The notes under the pieces are model-generated. The model searched no databases. It worked only from the letters and a program-made list of their open reading frames with translations, and was not told the origin of the DNA. A stretch of DNA of 64,000 nt, from positions 232,501-296,500 of the forward strand of contig NZ_CP012184.1 of NCBI RefSeq assembly GCF_001420995.1, written 5' to 3'. Positions 42,129 to 52,712 of the stretch are shown one piece after another; position 1 is the first letter of the stretch, and every line of letters starts with the position of its first letter. Position numbers and translations under genes: made by a program. Source of the stretch: Pseudonocardia sp. EC080619-01. Its GTDB lineage: Bacteria; Actinomycetota; Actinomycetes; Mycobacteriales; Pseudonocardiaceae.

Positions 42129-42896
42129 TCAGACCATGACGACCCCGCCGTCGATCATGACGGCCTGGCCGGTCATGTAGTCCGAGTCCGGTGAGGCCAG
42201 GTAGGAGACGAAGGCCGCGACGTCGTCGGCGGTCTGCACCCGTCCCAGCGGGATGCCCTGGGCGTACTGCTTCAGGGTCTCCCCCTTCGCCGCGCCGCTA
42301 CGGGCGCCCATCTGCTCGTCGATGAGGTCCCACATGTCGGTGCCGACGATGCCCGGGCAGTAGGCGTTGACGGTGATCCGGTGCGGCGCGAGCTCCTTCG
42401 CCGCGGCCTGGGTCAGCGCGCGGACGGCGAACTTGGTCGCCGAGTAGTGGCCGAGCAGGTCGAACCCGGCGTGGCCGGCGATCGACGCGGCGTTGACGAT
42501 CTTGCCCCCGGTACCGCGGTCGATCATCACGCGGGCCGCGGCCTGCAGGCAGTACACGACACCGAACACGTTGACGTCGAAGATCCTCCGCAGGTCGTCG
42601 GGGGTGACCTCCAGCAGCGGCTTGACCTGGGCGATCCCGGCGTTCGCGACCATGACGTCCAGCCCGCCGAGCTCGTCGACGACCCGGCCAACCAGCGCGG
42701 TGACGGCGTCCGGGTCGGTGACGTCGCCGGGATACGGACGGGCGGTCCCGCCGGCCGCGACGATCTCCTCGGCCACCGCGGCGGCGCCGTCGGCGTTCAC
42801 GTCGTTGACGGCGACCGAGTGGCCGTCGCGGGCGAGGCGCAACGCGATCCCCCGCCCGATCCCCCGCCCTGCCCCGGTGACCACGGCGACACCCAT
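42129..42896 (-). CDS. Short-chain dehydrogenase, acetoin/diacetyl reductase-like
   Basis: 255 residues from the ATG at 42896. NAD-binding GAGRGIGRGIA, NAGIAQ, catalytic Ser (NAASIAGHAG) and YSATK. LTQAAAKELAPHRITVNAYCPGIVGTDMWDLIDEQM resembles BudC-type acetoin reductases, which interconvert acetoin and 2,3-butanediol or reduce diacetyl. The upstream GAF regulator of AcoR type supports an acetoin or related alcohol role. Other polyol dehydrogenase activities remain possible. Confidence 0.8.
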   Translation of the reverse strand: MGVAVVTGAGRGIGRGIALRLARDGHSVAVNDVNADGAAAVAEEIVAAGGTARPYPGDVTDPDAVTALVGRVVDELGGLDVMVANAGIAQVKPLLEVTPDDLRRIFDVNVFGVVYCLQAAARVMIDRGTGGKIVNAASIAGHAGFDLLGHYSATKFAVRALTQAAAKELAPHRITVNAYCPGIVGTDMWDLIDEQMGARSGAAKGETLKQYAQGIPLGRVQTADDVAAFVSYLASPDSDYMTGQAVMIDGGVVMV

Positions 42897-43055
42897 GTCG
42901 GCTCCCTTCGTCTCGGCAGACGCGCGGGACGCCGGTGCGCGCGGCGCGGCGTCCCTGCCGCGTGGGCCGGTCCCGGCCCGCCACACCGAGTCCACCGCGT
43001 GACGGCGGTCACGGCCACCGTTGCAGCCGGGTTGCAGCGGGACGGCCGCGGGCCG

Positions 43056-44333
43056 TCAGGCCCGGCGGAGGGCGGCGACGCCGGGTGCCGCCGAGTCGCG
43101 GACGATCCGGCTCTGCGCGACCCCGGCGAGGTCCAGCTCGACCTCCGGGGCGATCCGGTACGGGCGGGCCAGCAGGATCCCGCCGAGGCCACGCCGGAGC
43201 CGGGACATCTCCGCGCGCACCGTGACCAGGTGCGCCCGGTCGCCGTACAGGCCCTGCGACAGCGCCGCCGCGTCCAGCCCACCGGTGCCCGCACGGGCCA
43301 GGAGGACGAGCACCTCGGCGTGCCGGATCGACAGCGGGTGCACCCAGCGGGAGGTGCCCTCGACGACGGCGCTCGGCGGGCGGGCGTCCAGGTCCAGGCG
43401 GAGCCGCATCCGCGGGGAGCCGCCGGCGTCGGCGGGCCGCAGCAGCCACCCGCCCGGGACCGGCTCCGGGAGACACGGGCCCAGGCCGTGCACCGCGAGC
43501 AACCGGTCCGCGGTCGGTGCCGCGACCCGTTCCACACCGGGCAGCCCGGTCGCAGCGGCGACCCAGCCGTGGTCGTCGACGACCAGACCGGGCCCCGACG
43601 AGCGGGCGAGCATCGGGGCGCCGATGGTGCGCAGCATCTCCAGCCGGGCCTCGTGCCACTGCCACAGCCCGGCCTCGGCGAGGCGCACCGCGGTGTCGAC
43701 CAGCGCGACCGTCGTCGGATGGATGGTCTCGGCGGGCCCGGAGATGTCGACGACCCCGAGCAGCTCCCCGCTGCGCGGGTCGTGCACCGGTGCCGCGGTG
43801 CAGGTCCAGCCGTGGTGGCTGCGCACGAAGTGCTCGGCGGAGAAGATCTGGACCGGCCCGTCCTCGGCGATCGCGGTCCCGATCGCGTTCGTGCCGACCG
43901 TGCGCTCCGACCAGTTCGCGCCCTCGGTGAAGCCCAGTGCGTCGGCACGGCGGCGGACGGAGGTGGAGCCCTCTCGCCAGAGCAGCACCCCGTCGGCGTC
44001 GGTCACCACCATCACGTGCCGCGCGTCCTCGGCGATCGAGGTGAGCGCCGACCGCAACGCCGGGAGCACCGGGACCAGCGGGGAGGTGGTCCGTCGCTGC
44101 TCCACCACGCCCGCGTCGAGCGGACCGGGAGGGTCACCCGCGTCGGGGTTCACACCCTGCGCGCGGACCCGGTCCCAGGAGCGGGCCACCAGCCGTCGGG
44201 CACGGTCGGGCACGGCGTCGCCGGACAGCACGGCGTCGTGCAGCCGGGACAGCATGCGGGCGTGCCTGCCGAGATCGGTGCCCGGACGTACCGCGCAGAT
44301 GCTCGCCTCGTTCTCGACGTCGTCGTCGGCCAC
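43056..44333 (-). CDS. GAF-domain regulator, AcoR N-terminal-like
   Basis: 425 residues from a GTG at 44333 (VADDDVENEASIC) with GGGAGG five bases upstream. Residues ~30-230 match the sensor half of AcoR-type activators: LVARSWDRVRAQGVNPD, VTDADGVLLWREGS, GANWSERTVGTNAIGTAIAEDGPVQIFSAEHF, and CTAAPVHDPRSGELLGVVDISG. There is no sigma-54 AAA domain; instead a C-terminal winged-helix-like region (HPLSIRHAEVLVLLARAGTGG ... VRAEMSRLRRGLG). This truncated architecture is common in actinobacteria for alcohol, aldehyde or acetoin genes. Probable activator of the SDR gene 160 bases downstream. Confidence 0.82.
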   Translation of the reverse strand: MADDDVENEASICAVRPGTDLGRHARMLSRLHDAVLSGDAVPDRARRLVARSWDRVRAQGVNPDAGDPPGPLDAGVVEQRRTTSPLVPVLPALRSALTSIAEDARHVMVVTDADGVLLWREGSTSVRRRADALGFTEGANWSERTVGTNAIGTAIAEDGPVQIFSAEHFVRSHHGWTCTAAPVHDPRSGELLGVVDISGPAETIHPTTVALVDTAVRLAEAGLWQWHEARLEMLRTIGAPMLARSSGPGLVVDDHGWVAAATGLPGVERVAAPTADRLLAVHGLGPCLPEPVPGGWLLRPADAGGSPRMRLRLDLDARPPSAVVEGTSRWVHPLSIRHAEVLVLLARAGTGGLDAAALSQGLYGDRAHLVTVRAEMSRLRRGLGGILLARPYRIAPEVELDLAGVAQSRIVRDSAAPGVAALRRA

Positions 44334-44417
44334 CGGCACCTCCCGGCCCCAGGTTAGGCGTGCCCCTGTGGCGCGCGCCATAGGGGCACGCCGAACGACG
44401 AGCCGGTCGGGGCGGGG

Positions 44418-45695
44418 TCAGGGCCCGACGCGGAGCATCTCCGGCGCAGGTGCCGCCGGGCCGCCCGGGCGGCCCGCCCCGCGGGTGACGTACCAGCAGC
44501 CCAGGGCGAGCGCGATCACCGCCGGGACGACGTAGCTGGCGCAGAGCAGCTGCTCGTACCAGGTCCAGCGCATCTGGACGCCCCACACGTTCGGCAGCCA
44601 GCGGAACGGCGCGAGGAAGAAGATCGTCGCGATGACCGCGCCGACCACCCCCCAGGCGACGGACCGGTACCGGATCGCGTGCGCGGCGATGCCGATCAGG
44701 GCGGGCACCACCCACACCCAGTGGTGCGACCAGGCGGTGGGCGTCGCCATCAGGACGACGGCGGCGGTCGCCGACAGCGCGATCACCGGCTCGCTGCGGC
44801 GGATCACCGGCACCGCCAGCGCGAGCAGCCCGGCTACGATCAGCAGCCACAGCACGGTGAACCACGGCTCGGGCAGCCCCATCCGGGCCAGCGACGCCTG
44901 CACGGTCTCGTTGGAGAAGAACGTCGACCCGCTCACCCCGGCCGCCGGCCCCCCGACGAACCAGTAACGGACCGACGAGTCGAGATCGACGAGGAACCCG
45001 ATCCCGGTGGCGACGACACCGGTGACGACGGCGACGCCCGCCGCCTTCCAGTCACGGCGCACCAGGAAGAACAGCACCAGCCCGCCGGGGGTCAGCTTGA
45101 TCGCGGCGGCGAGCCCGAGCAGCATGCCGCGCGGCCAGAGCGTGCGGGGGGCGAGGCAGTCGACGGCGACCAGCGCCATCAGGACCAGGTTGATCTGGCC
45201 GAAGGCGTAGGTCTGCGCCACGGGCTCGATCAGCAGCGTCGCCGCCAGTGCCGGCACTCCGAGGACGAGCGCGGCACGCCATCCGCCCGCCGGCCACGCC
45301 GCCCGGATCGCCAGCACGATGCACAGCGCCAGCGAGAGCAACGAGACGACGAACTGGGTGCCGAACGCGGCGCCGTACGGGATCACCGTCAGCGGGACCA
45401 TCGCGATCGCCGCGAACGGCGGGTAGATGAAGGGCAGCGGGGGCCCGTTCATCGGCAACGGCAGCGGGCCGTACATGTCGCCGCCCGCCATCCACACCTG
45501 CACGCCGAGCCGGTAGACGTCGAGATCGAGCGCGTAGCCGCCGAGCCGGATGAACGACCAGAACAGCGAGACCGCCAGCAGCGGCACCGTCACCCAGAGC
45601 GTGGCCGTGGTCAGCGCCGCGGACCGCAGCCGGAACAGGGTCCCGGCACCGGGGACGGGCACGTCCGGGTCGGGCGTGGTGCTGGTGACGGTCAC
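44418..45695 (-). CDS. GT87-type polyprenyl-phosphate-mannose alpha-mannosyltransferase
   Basis: 425-residue membrane glycosyltransferase (GT-C fold) with about ten helices. LDLDVYRLGVQVWMAGGDMYG contains the catalytic Asp motif after the first helix; LPFIYPPFAAIAMVPL, YAFGQINLVLMALV, GLAAAIKLTPGGLVLFFLVRRDW and TPTAWSHHWVWVVPAL are typical of the DUF2029/GT87 family. These enzymes add mannose to lipomannan/lipoarabinomannan-like envelope glycolipids from the outer face. GTG start at 45695. Monocistronic in this view. Confidence 0.87.
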   Translation of the reverse strand: MTVTSTTPDPDVPVPGAGTLFRLRSAALTTATLWVTVPLLAVSLFWSFIRLGGYALDLDVYRLGVQVWMAGGDMYGPLPLPMNGPPLPFIYPPFAAIAMVPLTVIPYGAAFGTQFVVSLLSLALCIVLAIRAAWPAGGWRAALVLGVPALAATLLIEPVAQTYAFGQINLVLMALVAVDCLAPRTLWPRGMLLGLAAAIKLTPGGLVLFFLVRRDWKAAGVAVVTGVVATGIGFLVDLDSSVRYWFVGGPAAGVSGSTFFSNETVQASLARMGLPEPWFTVLWLLIVAGLLALAVPVIRRSEPVIALSATAAVVLMATPTAWSHHWVWVVPALIGIAAHAIRYRSVAWGVVGAVIATIFFLAPFRWLPNVWGVQMRWTWYEQLLCASYVVPAVIALALGCWYVTRGAGRPGGPAAPAPEMLRVGP

Positions 45696-45825
45696 GCGGG
45701 CTCCTCCGCTGCGCGCCGGGGCCGGGCCGGAGGACCCGGACGGCCGTGTGGTGGACGAGAACGGTGGCCCACGGTAGCGGGAGGCCGTGGCACACCCACA
45801 GCCCGGCCGCCCTACGGCACGGCCG

Positions 45826-48054
45826 TCACGTCACCCCGGCCGCGTCCATCCCGCGCAGCTCCTTCTTGAGGTCCCCGATCTCGTCACGCAGCCGGGCCGC
45901 GAGCTCGAACTGGAGGTCCCGGGCCGCGGTCAGCATCTGGTCGTTCATCTGCTGGATCAGGTCGGCGAGCTCGGCCCGCGGCATCCCCGCGGTGTCCTTC
46001 GCCGGCACACCGGCGCTGCCCGCCGACGGGGCCCGGCCCGCCTCGCCGGCGGCCCGCTTGCCCCGGGAGGCGTTGCGCCCGGAGCCGCCGACCGGCACCG
46101 ACTCGGTGTCCTCGGCCTCGCGGTAGACCTGGTCGAGGATGTCGGCGATCCGCTTGCGCAGCGGCTGCGGGTCGATGCCGCGCTCGGTGTTGTAGGCGAC
46201 CTGCTTCGCCCGGCGACGGTCGGTCTCGTCGATGGCGTACTGCATCGAGTCGGTGATCCGGTCGGCGTACATGTGCACCTGGCCGGACACGTTCCGCGCG
46301 GCGCGGCCGATCGTCTGGATCAGCGACGTGCCCGAGCGCAGGAAGCCCTCCTTGTCCGCGTCGAGGATCGCGACCAGCGACACCTCGGGCAGGTCGAGAC
46401 CCTCGCGGAGCAGGTTGATGCCGACCAGCACGTCGTACTCGCCGGACCGCAGCTGGCGCAGCAGCTCCACCCGGCGCAGCGTGTCGACCTCGGAGTGCAG
46501 GTACCTGACCTTGATGCCGAGCTCGAGCAGGTAGTCGGTGAGGTCCTCGGCCATCTTCTTGGTCAGCGTGGTGACCAGGACCCGCTCGTCGCGCTCGGTG
46601 CGGTCGCGGATCTCGGCGACCAGGTCGTCGATCTGGCCCTTGGTGGGCTTCACCACGACCTCGGGGTCGACCAGCCCGGTCGGCCGGATCACCTGCTCGA
46701 CGAACTCACCGCCGGTCCGGTTCAGCTCGTAGGGCCCCGGGGTGGCGGACAGGTAGACGGTCTGACCGATCCGGTCGGCGAACTCCTCCCAGGTCAGCGG
46801 CCGGTTGTCGACCGCCGACGGGAGCCGGAACCCGTACTCGACGAGGTTGCGCTTGCGGGACATGTCGCCCTCGTACATGCCGCCGATCTGCGGCACGGTC
46901 ACGTGCGACTCGTCGATGACGAGGAGGAAGTCCTCCGGGAAGTAGTCGATCAGCGTGGCCGGTGCGGTGCCGGCCCCGCGGCCGTCGATGTGACGCGAGT
47001 AGTTCTCGATGCCCGAGCAGAACCCGACCTGCCGGATCATCTCGATGTCGTACTGGGTGCGCATCCGCAGGCGCTGGGCCTCGAGCAGCTTGCCCTGGTT
47101 CTCCAGCTGCTCGAGCCGCTGCTCCAGCTCGGCCTCGATGTCGGAGACCGCACGCTCCATCCGGTCCGGGCCCGCGACGTAGTGGGTGGCCGGGAAGATC
47201 CGGATCTCGTCGACCTGCTCGACGGTGTCCCCCGTCAGCGGGTTGAGGTGGTAGAGCGCCTCGATCTCGTCGCCGAAGAACTCGATCCGCAGCGCCAGCT
47301 CCTCGTACGCCGGGATGATCTCGACGGTGTCCCCGCGGACCCGGAAGGTGCCGCGGGTGAAGGACATGTCGTTGCGCGTGTACTGGATGTCGACAAGGAG
47401 CCGCAACAACCGGTCCCGCTCGACCTCCTCACCGACCGCCAGGGCCACCGACCGGTCCAGGTACGACTGCGGGGTACCGAGGCCGTAGATGCAGGACACC
47501 GACGCGACCACGACGACGTCGCGCCGGGACAGCAGGTTCATCGTGGCCGAGTGCCGCAGCCGCTCGACGTCGTCGTTGACGGAGCTGTCCTTCTCGATGT
47601 AGGTGTCGGTCTGCGCGATGTACGCCTCGGGCTGGTAGTAGTCGTAGTACGAGACGAAGTACTCGACCGCGTTGTGCGGCAGCATCTCCCGCAGCTCGTT
47701 CGCCAGCTGTGCGGCCAGCGTCTTGTTGGGCGCCATCACGAGCGTCGGCCGCTGCTGCTGCTCGATCAGCCAGGCCGTGGTCGCCGACTTGCCCGTACCG
47801 GTCGCGCCCATCAGCACGATGTCCTGCTCGGCGGCGCGGAGCCGCCGGTCGAGGTCCGCGATCGCCGTCGGCTGGTCCCCCGCCGGCTGGAGGTCGCTGA
47901 CGACCTGGAACCGGCCGTCCTTCCGCTCGATCTCGCCGACCGGGCGGTGCTCGGAGTGCGCGAGCGGCGTGTCCGTCGGCGTGGTGCCGGCATCGGGGTG
48001 CACGTCGGCGGCGGTGCTCGCCGCGGAGCCCGGGACCTCGGTCGCGAAAGCCAT
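45826..48054 (-). CDS. uvrB: Excinuclease ABC subunit B
   Basis: DNA helicase-like subunit that loads onto lesions handed over by UvrA and recruits UvrC. 742 residues from the ATG at 48054, with about 30 extra N-terminal residues before [17 protein letters not shown]. Walker [14 protein letters not shown], beta-hairpin [63 protein letters not shown], and a C-terminal UVR motif [33 protein letters not shown] found no convincing LexA box just upstream. Confidence 0.97.
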   Translation of the reverse strand: MAFATEVPGSAASTAADVHPDAGTTPTDTPLAHSEHRPVGEIERKDGRFQVVSDLQPAGDQPTAIADLDRRLRAAEQDIVLMGATGTGKSATTAWLIEQQQRPTLVMAPNKTLAAQLANELREMLPHNAVEYFVSYYDYYQPEAYIAQTDTYIEKDSSVNDDVERLRHSATMNLLSRRDVVVVASVSCIYGLGTPQSYLDRSVALAVGEEVERDRLLRLLVDIQYTRNDMSFTRGTFRVRGDTVEIIPAYEELALRIEFFGDEIEALYHLNPLTGDTVEQVDEIRIFPATHYVAGPDRMERAVSDIEAELEQRLEQLENQGKLLEAQRLRMRTQYDIEMIRQVGFCSGIENYSRHIDGRGAGTAPATLIDYFPEDFLLVIDESHVTVPQIGGMYEGDMSRKRNLVEYGFRLPSAVDNRPLTWEEFADRIGQTVYLSATPGPYELNRTGGEFVEQVIRPTGLVDPEVVVKPTKGQIDDLVAEIRDRTERDERVLVTTLTKKMAEDLTDYLLELGIKVRYLHSEVDTLRRVELLRQLRSGEYDVLVGINLLREGLDLPEVSLVAILDADKEGFLRSGTSLIQTIGRAARNVSGQVHMYADRITDSMQYAIDETDRRRAKQVAYNTERGIDPQPLRKRIADILDQVYREAEDTESVPVGGSGRNASRGKRAAGEAGRAPSAGSAGVPAKDTAGMPRAELADLIQQMNDQMLTAARDLQFELAARLRDEIGDLKKELRGMDAAGVT

Positions 48055-48128
48055 GGCCCCAGGGTACGAGCGACCTCCGACAGTTTCGCGTCGTACGCCC
48101 CTGACAGCCCCTCGCCCGCCCCGGCAGG

Positions 48129-48671
48129 ATGCACCCCGTGCACCCGCCGAAGTCGCAGCTGTTCGACCCCGACGCCCGTGCCCAGTACGACACCAAGGGC
48201 ATCCGCCGCGAGATCGAGACGCTCCGGGAGGAGAGCTGGGGGCTCTACGTCTCCCGGCCGGTCGTCGCCCGGCCGAACGCCTGGTGGGTCGAGTCCTGGG
48301 TGCTGCCGGAACTCGGCGTCTGTCTGTCCGACTGGCGGTGGCGGCCCGGGCACGAGCGTGACCAGGACATGTACATCGACGTCGCGTCGCTGGTCCGGGA
48401 GGGCCGGCGGATCCGGATGACCGACCTCTACCTGGATCTCGTGGTCCACCGCGGCCGGGAGACCGAGGTCGTCGACACGGACGAGTTCGTCGCCGCGGTC
48501 GCCCAGGGCCTCCTGGACCCCGTGCAGGCCGAGTACGCCCTGGAGCGCTCGCACGCGGTGCTCGACGGTCTCGCGCGGCACGGCCACGACCACGAGGCGT
48601 GGCTGGCCTCGCTCGGCGTCGACCTGGGGCCGCGCGCCGAGCCCGAGGCCCCCGCCGATCTCGCCGGCTGA
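48129..48671 (+). CDS. DUF402-family protein
   Basis: 180 residues, cytosolic. [36 protein letters not shown] and [32 protein letters not shown] match the DUF402 barrel (FomD-like), in which conserved Asp/Glu residues bind metal; [26 protein letters not shown] is the usual helical end. Some members hydrolyse nucleotide-linked substrates; this one is unassigned. ATG at 48129 or GTG at 48138 could be used. Divergent from uvrB, as in other actinobacteria. Confidence 0.8.
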   Translation: MHPVHPPKSQLFDPDARAQYDTKGIRREIETLREESWGLYVSRPVVARPNAWWVESWVLPELGVCLSDWRWRPGHERDQDMYIDVASLVREGRRIRMTDLYLDLVVHRGRETEVVDTDEFVAAVAQGLLDPVQAEYALERSHAVLDGLARHGHDHEAWLASLGVDLGPRAEPEAPADLAG

Positions 48672-48683
48672 CCCGGCGCCCGG

Positions 48684-49499
48684 TCAGACGGCCGGGTGCT
48701 GTGCCGGGCCGAGCCCGACGGCGCTGGTGCTCGACGACTCGCCGGTCTCCGAGCTGGTGCTGGTCGGGCCGGCCGTCGTCGAGCTCGTGGTCGGGGCAGC
48801 CGAGCTCGAGGTCGTCGTCTCGGTCGGCTCCGGCGAGCCCTCCCCGTTCGACGACGACGGCGGCGTCGTCGGGTCGTCGGTGGGGGTCGGCGTCGGCGTC
48901 TCGCTCGGCGGCGGCGTCGTCGGCGGGGTGGTCGGGTCCGGCGAGCCCTCCGGCGGGTTCGTCGTCGACGGGGGCGGCGTGCTGCCACCGTCGTCGTCCC
49001 CCGGCGGCGGTGTGCCCGGACCCGGCCCCGGACCCGGTGCGGGCGGGGGCGGCGGGACCTGTCCCCCACCGGCGGGCGGCGCCGGGGGCGGCGGCAGCAC
49101 GGGCGCCGGAGCACCCGCCACGGGGCCGGAGCCCTCCAGCGCGCCGCCCTCGGTCGCGGCGGTGGTGGGGTCGAACGACGGCGGCAGCGTCCCGTCGTCG
49201 AGCGCGGGGCTGCCCGGCTCCTCGGCCTGCACCGGCGCCGGGGTCGAGGCGCCGGTCTGCGGCGAGGCGATGGCGAACGGCGCTCCGACGAAGGAGCCGC
49301 CCGGGGCAGCGGCCGTCGCGACCGCGGTGAGCCCGCCCAGCGAGCCGACGGTCAGCACCGCGGCGGCCGCGGCGGTGGTCGCGCGCCGGGCTCCGGCGGC
49401 GCGGGCGATCACGTCGTCGATCGCCGGCAGCGGCACCGCGGCCGCCAGCACGTCGTCGAGCCGGTGGAACTCGCGGTCGATGTCGCCGTACCCGTTCAT
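48684..49499 (-). CDS. Single-pass membrane protein with long Pro/Ser/Thr-rich exterior, partner of sigma factor
   Basis: 271 residues. A short cytosolic helix region ([32 protein letters not shown]), a membrane helix ([25 protein letters not shown]), then about 200 residues of low-complexity Pro/Gly, then Pro/Thr, then Ser/Thr repeats, likely crossing the cell wall. The ATG overlaps the stop of the sigma-factor gene (ATGA). By position it could be an anti-sigma factor or surface sensor; the cytosolic part is too short for a classical zinc anti-sigma domain and has no Cys. Confidence 0.7.
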   Translation of the reverse strand: MNGYGDIDREFHRLDDVLAAAVPLPAIDDVIARAAGARRATTAAAAAVLTVGSLGGLTAVATAAAPGGSFVGAPFAIASPQTGASTPAPVQAEEPGSPALDDGTLPPSFDPTTAATEGGALEGSGPVAGAPAPVLPPPPAPPAGGGQVPPPPPAPGPGPGPGTPPPGDDDGGSTPPPSTTNPPEGSPDPTTPPTTPPPSETPTPTPTDDPTTPPSSSNGEGSPEPTETTTSSSAAPTTSSTTAGPTSTSSETGESSSTSAVGLGPAQHPAV

Positions 49500-50269
49500 G
49501 CCCGTCCCCCCTCGACGGCGGGCGGGTACCCACCGTCCGCGCCGGGGAACGCCACGGGCGCCCCGACGATCTCCTCCAGCACCTCGGCCATGCCCTCGGT
49601 GACGATCTCGCGCCCCCGCGCCAGCCGTCGCCGGACGTCCTGCTCCCCGACCCGTTCCAGCTCCGCCACGGCGCCGACCGGCAGGCCCGCCATGTGGTGC
49701 AGCACGACCGCGCGGCGGTCCGCCGCGCCGAGCCGGCCCAGCGCCTCCAACAGGGCCCCGGTGCGCGGGTCGGTCTCCTCCGCGGAGGGACGGCGCCTGC
49801 GCCGCAGGAACCGGCCACGCATCGAGGTCCGGATCGCGACCCGGCGCACCCAGCCGACGGCCCCGTCGCCGTCGGCGCCGTGGCCGTCGTCGGCCCGCAG
49901 GTCCGACCAGCGCCGCCAGGCGCGCGAGTACGCGTCCTGCGCGGCGTCGTGCGCCTCCTGCGGGTTCAGCGTGATCGCGTAGAGCTGGGCCACCAGGCGC
50001 GGGTAGTGCGTCTCGAGGTGTGCACCGAAGTCCGCGCGGAGCTCGCCGTGCGGGAGCGTGCGGTGCTGCTGCACCATCGCCCCGCTGATCGGCGGGGGCT
50101 CCTCGCCCGCCGGTCCGTCGTCCCACGCACCGCCGCCGGTCCAGGCCCCGTACTCGGCACCCGGGGCCCCTCCGACGTAGGGGTCGTACCCGTACTCGTC
50201 CGGATGGGGGACGCCGGGCACGCGACCGGGCTCGGCGTACTCGCCGCCCGCCCCGTATCGCTGCGCCAC
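49496..50269 (-). CDS. ECF-like RNA polymerase sigma factor (SigE70 type)
   Basis: 257 residues from a GTG at 50269 ([10 protein letters not shown]); an ATG at 50077 (MVQQHR) would remove a 64-residue Gly/Tyr/Pro-rich extension and may be the true start. Sigma region 2: [35 protein letters not shown] with [10 protein letters not shown]; region 4: [46 protein letters not shown]. It lacks the strict recognition-helix residues of well-studied ECFs. Coupled to the downstream membrane protein by ATGA, so the two probably act together on an envelope signal. Confidence 0.78.
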   Translation of the reverse strand: MAQRYGAGGEYAEPGRVPGVPHPDEYGYDPYVGGAPGAEYGAWTGGGAWDDGPAGEEPPPISGAMVQQHRTLPHGELRADFGAHLETHYPRLVAQLYAITLNPQEAHDAAQDAYSRAWRRWSDLRADDGHGADGDGAVGWVRRVAIRTSMRGRFLRRRRRPSAEETDPRTGALLEALGRLGAADRRAVVLHHMAGLPVGAVAELERVGEQDVRRRLARGREIVTEGMAEVLEEIVGAPVAFPGADGGYPPAVEGGRA

Positions 50270-50482
50270 CGTGCTCAACCCCGTGTCCTCTCGTCGCCGT
50301 ACCCGGTCCCCGTGCCGACCGGGCCGCGGTGCGGCCCGACCGGCGGAGACCGCCCGTACCCCGGCGGGACGGGAGCGCCGACGCTCTCTCCCCGCCTGAT
50401 CGACCAACGAGCAGGAACCGTTACAGAAACGGGTGGATCTTCACGCGGGCGTCACGGATCGCATCACACCCGGACGGACGTA

Positions 50483-51610
50483 TCACCCGGACGGGTCGTC
50501 GCGCCACGCCGCCGTGTGCGCCGAGTAGCGGATCGGGTCCGGATCGTCCCCGTAGAGCGTCGCGGCGGCCTGCTTCCGTTCGGCGTAGCCGGCACGGGCC
50601 CGGTCGTCGGCACGGAGGCGGTCCCGGATCCCGAGCGCGTGCCGCCACGCGGGGGAACCGTGGACCCGCACGACGACGACGGCCGGCCGGCCCGGATCGG
50701 CGGAACGGTGCACCCGGACGGTTCCCGCGGCGTCCGGCTCCGCCCCCGGGTCCACCGGGAATCCGGCGTCGGCGAGCGGACCGGCCAGTAGTGCGGCGTC
50801 GGAGCGCGACTCGACCGCCAGCTGCAGGTCCAGCACGTCGCGGGCGCGGAGCCCGGGTACCGCCGTCGAGCCGACGTGCTCGACGCCGCGCCCGAGCCGC
50901 CCGGCCGCGACGCCGATCCGGTCGGCGAGCCTGCGGGCCTGCCCGGCCCAGTCCGGGTCCGGCTCGACCAGGCTCGGGGCCCCGTCGGACACCGGTCGCC
51001 CGCGGCGCAGGTTCTCCTCGAACGGCACCAGCCGCTCGTCCCACAGCGCGTCCACCCGGCGACGGGTGGAGTCCTCGTCGCCGGAGTTGTCGAGCCAGAC
51101 GTCCGCAGCGGCCCGGCGCTGCGCGTCGGTGGCCTGGGCCGCGATCCGGGCGCGGGCGTCGGCCTCGGCCATCCCGCGGGCCCCGACGAGCCGACGGACC
51201 CGCTCCTCGGCGTCGACCCCGACCACGACGACGAGGGGGAACGCCGGCGCCGTCCCGCCCTCCACGAGCAGCGGGACGTCCTGCACGACGATCGCCTCCG
51301 GCGGCGCCGCGGCGACGAGCTCGTCCGAGCGTGCCCGCACCAGCGGGTGCACGATCCCGTCCAGCGTGCGCCGGGCCTCCGGGTCCCCGAAGACGATCGA
51401 CGCGAGCGCGGGCCGGTCGAGCTCGCCGTCCGGCCCCAACACGCCGTCACCGAACGCCCCGACCACCGCGGCGAGCCCCTCGGTCCCGCCCGCGACGACC
51501 TCGCGGGCGATGCGGTCGGAGTCGACCAGCACCGCCCCACGCTCGACGAGACGGCGGGCGACCGTCGACTTGCCCGCCCCGATTCCTCCGGTCAGCCCTG
51601 TCCGCAGCAC
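50483..51610 (-). CDS. coaE: Dephospho-CoA kinase fused to GrpB/UPF0157 domain
   Basis: Last step of coenzyme A synthesis. Residues 1-200: kinase with P-loop [27 protein letters not shown], and [12 protein letters not shown]. Residues ~210-375: GrpB (UPF0157) nucleotidyltransferase-like domain with [23 protein letters not shown] and [15 protein letters not shown]. The same two-domain form is known in mycobacteria, where the extra domain helps solubility or regulation. GTG start at 51610. Confidence 0.95.
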   Translation of the reverse strand: MLRTGLTGGIGAGKSTVARRLVERGAVLVDSDRIAREVVAGGTEGLAAVVGAFGDGVLGPDGELDRPALASIVFGDPEARRTLDGIVHPLVRARSDELVAAAPPEAIVVQDVPLLVEGGTAPAFPLVVVVGVDAEERVRRLVGARGMAEADARARIAAQATDAQRRAAADVWLDNSGDEDSTRRRVDALWDERLVPFEENLRRGRPVSDGAPSLVEPDPDWAGQARRLADRIGVAAGRLGRGVEHVGSTAVPGLRARDVLDLQLAVESRSDAALLAGPLADAGFPVDPGAEPDAAGTVRVHRSADPGRPAVVVVRVHGSPAWRHALGIRDRLRADDRARAGYAERKQAAATLYGDDPDPIRYSAHTAAWRDDPSG

Positions 51611-51646
51611 ACGAGCACCGTATCGGCGACGACCGTCAGGACGTGA

Positions 51647-52453
51647 TCAGGTCGCGCCGGGTGCACCGGAGGCGGGACGGCCCGCCTGCGACACGGGGCC
51701 GCCCGGCGCCGGCGTGGCCGGGCGCGCCGACGGCGGCTGCGTCGGCGTGAGCGCCGGGAGGATGCGCTGGGCGAGGTCCGGCAGGGTCTCCGAGGCCGGG
51801 CGGTTCTGCCCCGGCGCCGCGACCGGCAGGATGAAGGTCAGCGTGTCGACCCCGTAGACCATCGCGAGGGTGGTCTCGTCCGGCCGCTCGATCAGCACCC
51901 CGGGGACAGTCCCGACGGTGATGTCCCGCGAGGCCGTGGCGTCCGACCGCTCGGCGTTGGCGTTGAGCTGCCACTGCCGGGTCGCCGATGCGGTGTCGCC
52001 GTACCGGCCGATGTTGAGCTGGTACAGCACCGGGCCGCTGTTGCGGGCGCCGCCACCGCCGAACGCCTGCTCCTGCCCGCCGGCACGGTAGGTGCAGGCG
52101 GTGCGCTCGGTGCGGTTCACGGCCAGCTCGGGGACCCCGCGCACGGACTGGACCGACACGGAGCCGAGGACCTGGCCGAACAGGGCACCGGCCTGCTCCG
52201 GGTCCATGATCTGCGCACAGTCGGTGGGCAGGGCGATCGGGATCGGCGCGGACCCGGACTGGGCCGAGGCCGAGTCCTCCGCGGCGAAGGTCGGGACGGC
52301 GATCCCGGGATCACCCGACGCGGTGGCGCATCCGGAGAAGACGGCCCCGACGAGGGCGACCCCGGCGAGGAGCGCCACCCGTCCGCGACGGGTGGCGGAG
52401 AAGGACTGCAGGGCGGTGCCGGAGCGCGTCCGGCGGACGGAGCGGCCGACCAT
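51647..52453 (-). CDS. Putative lipoprotein, unknown function
   Basis: 268 residues. Basic N-terminus, hydrophobic segment VALLAGVALVGAVFSGC ending in a lipobox (FSGC), then a Ser/Ala linker. The folded part (about 75-220) has DCAQIMDPEQAGALFGQVLG and TACTYRAGG with two Cys likely paired, followed by beta-rich segments and a Pro-rich tail. Layout resembles DUF3558-like and other LppA-type actinobacterial lipoproteins. Sits 37 bases upstream of coaE and could be in its transcript. Confidence 0.7.
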   Translation of the reverse strand: MVGRSVRRTRSGTALQSFSATRRGRVALLAGVALVGAVFSGCATASGDPGIAVPTFAAEDSASAQSGSAPIPIALPTDCAQIMDPEQAGALFGQVLGSVSVQSVRGVPELAVNRTERTACTYRAGGQEQAFGGGGARNSGPVLYQLNIGRYGDTASATRQWQLNANAERSDATASRDITVGTVPGVLIERPDETTLAMVYGVDTLTFILPVAAPGQNRPASETLPDLAQRILPALTPTQPPSARPATPAPGGPVSQAGRPASGAPGAT

Positions 52454-52633
52454 GATGACAATCTAGAGCCCGGCGGAGATCGACTTCCCGAACGCAGCCG
52501 GAGCGTAGGGCGACCGGTGCCGAACCGTGATCTCTACCCGGCGTGTCCGAACCGACACGCCGTGCAACGGCGCAGGCATCACCCGGTCGTGTCGACACGC
52601 CGATGTACTCCCTCGGACGGCCGCCGACATGCG

Positions 52634-52670
52634 CCGAGCCCCGGCGACCACAGGGGTCACCGGGGCTCGG
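52634..52670 (-). terminator. rpsA terminator hairpin
   Basis: CCGAGCCCCGG (from 52634) pairs perfectly with CCGGGGCTCGG (to 52670), with GACC/GGTC extending the stem inside. It lies 43 bases past the rpsA stop. Confidence 0.75.
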
Positions 52671-52712
52671 TGCGGCACTGCGATCCGGCCCGCGGGGGGC
52701 CGGGTCACGGGA

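Noticed and set aside
45787..48420. Long plus-strand open frame opposite uvrB
   Set aside because: Antisense shadow of uvrB with no recognisable domain.
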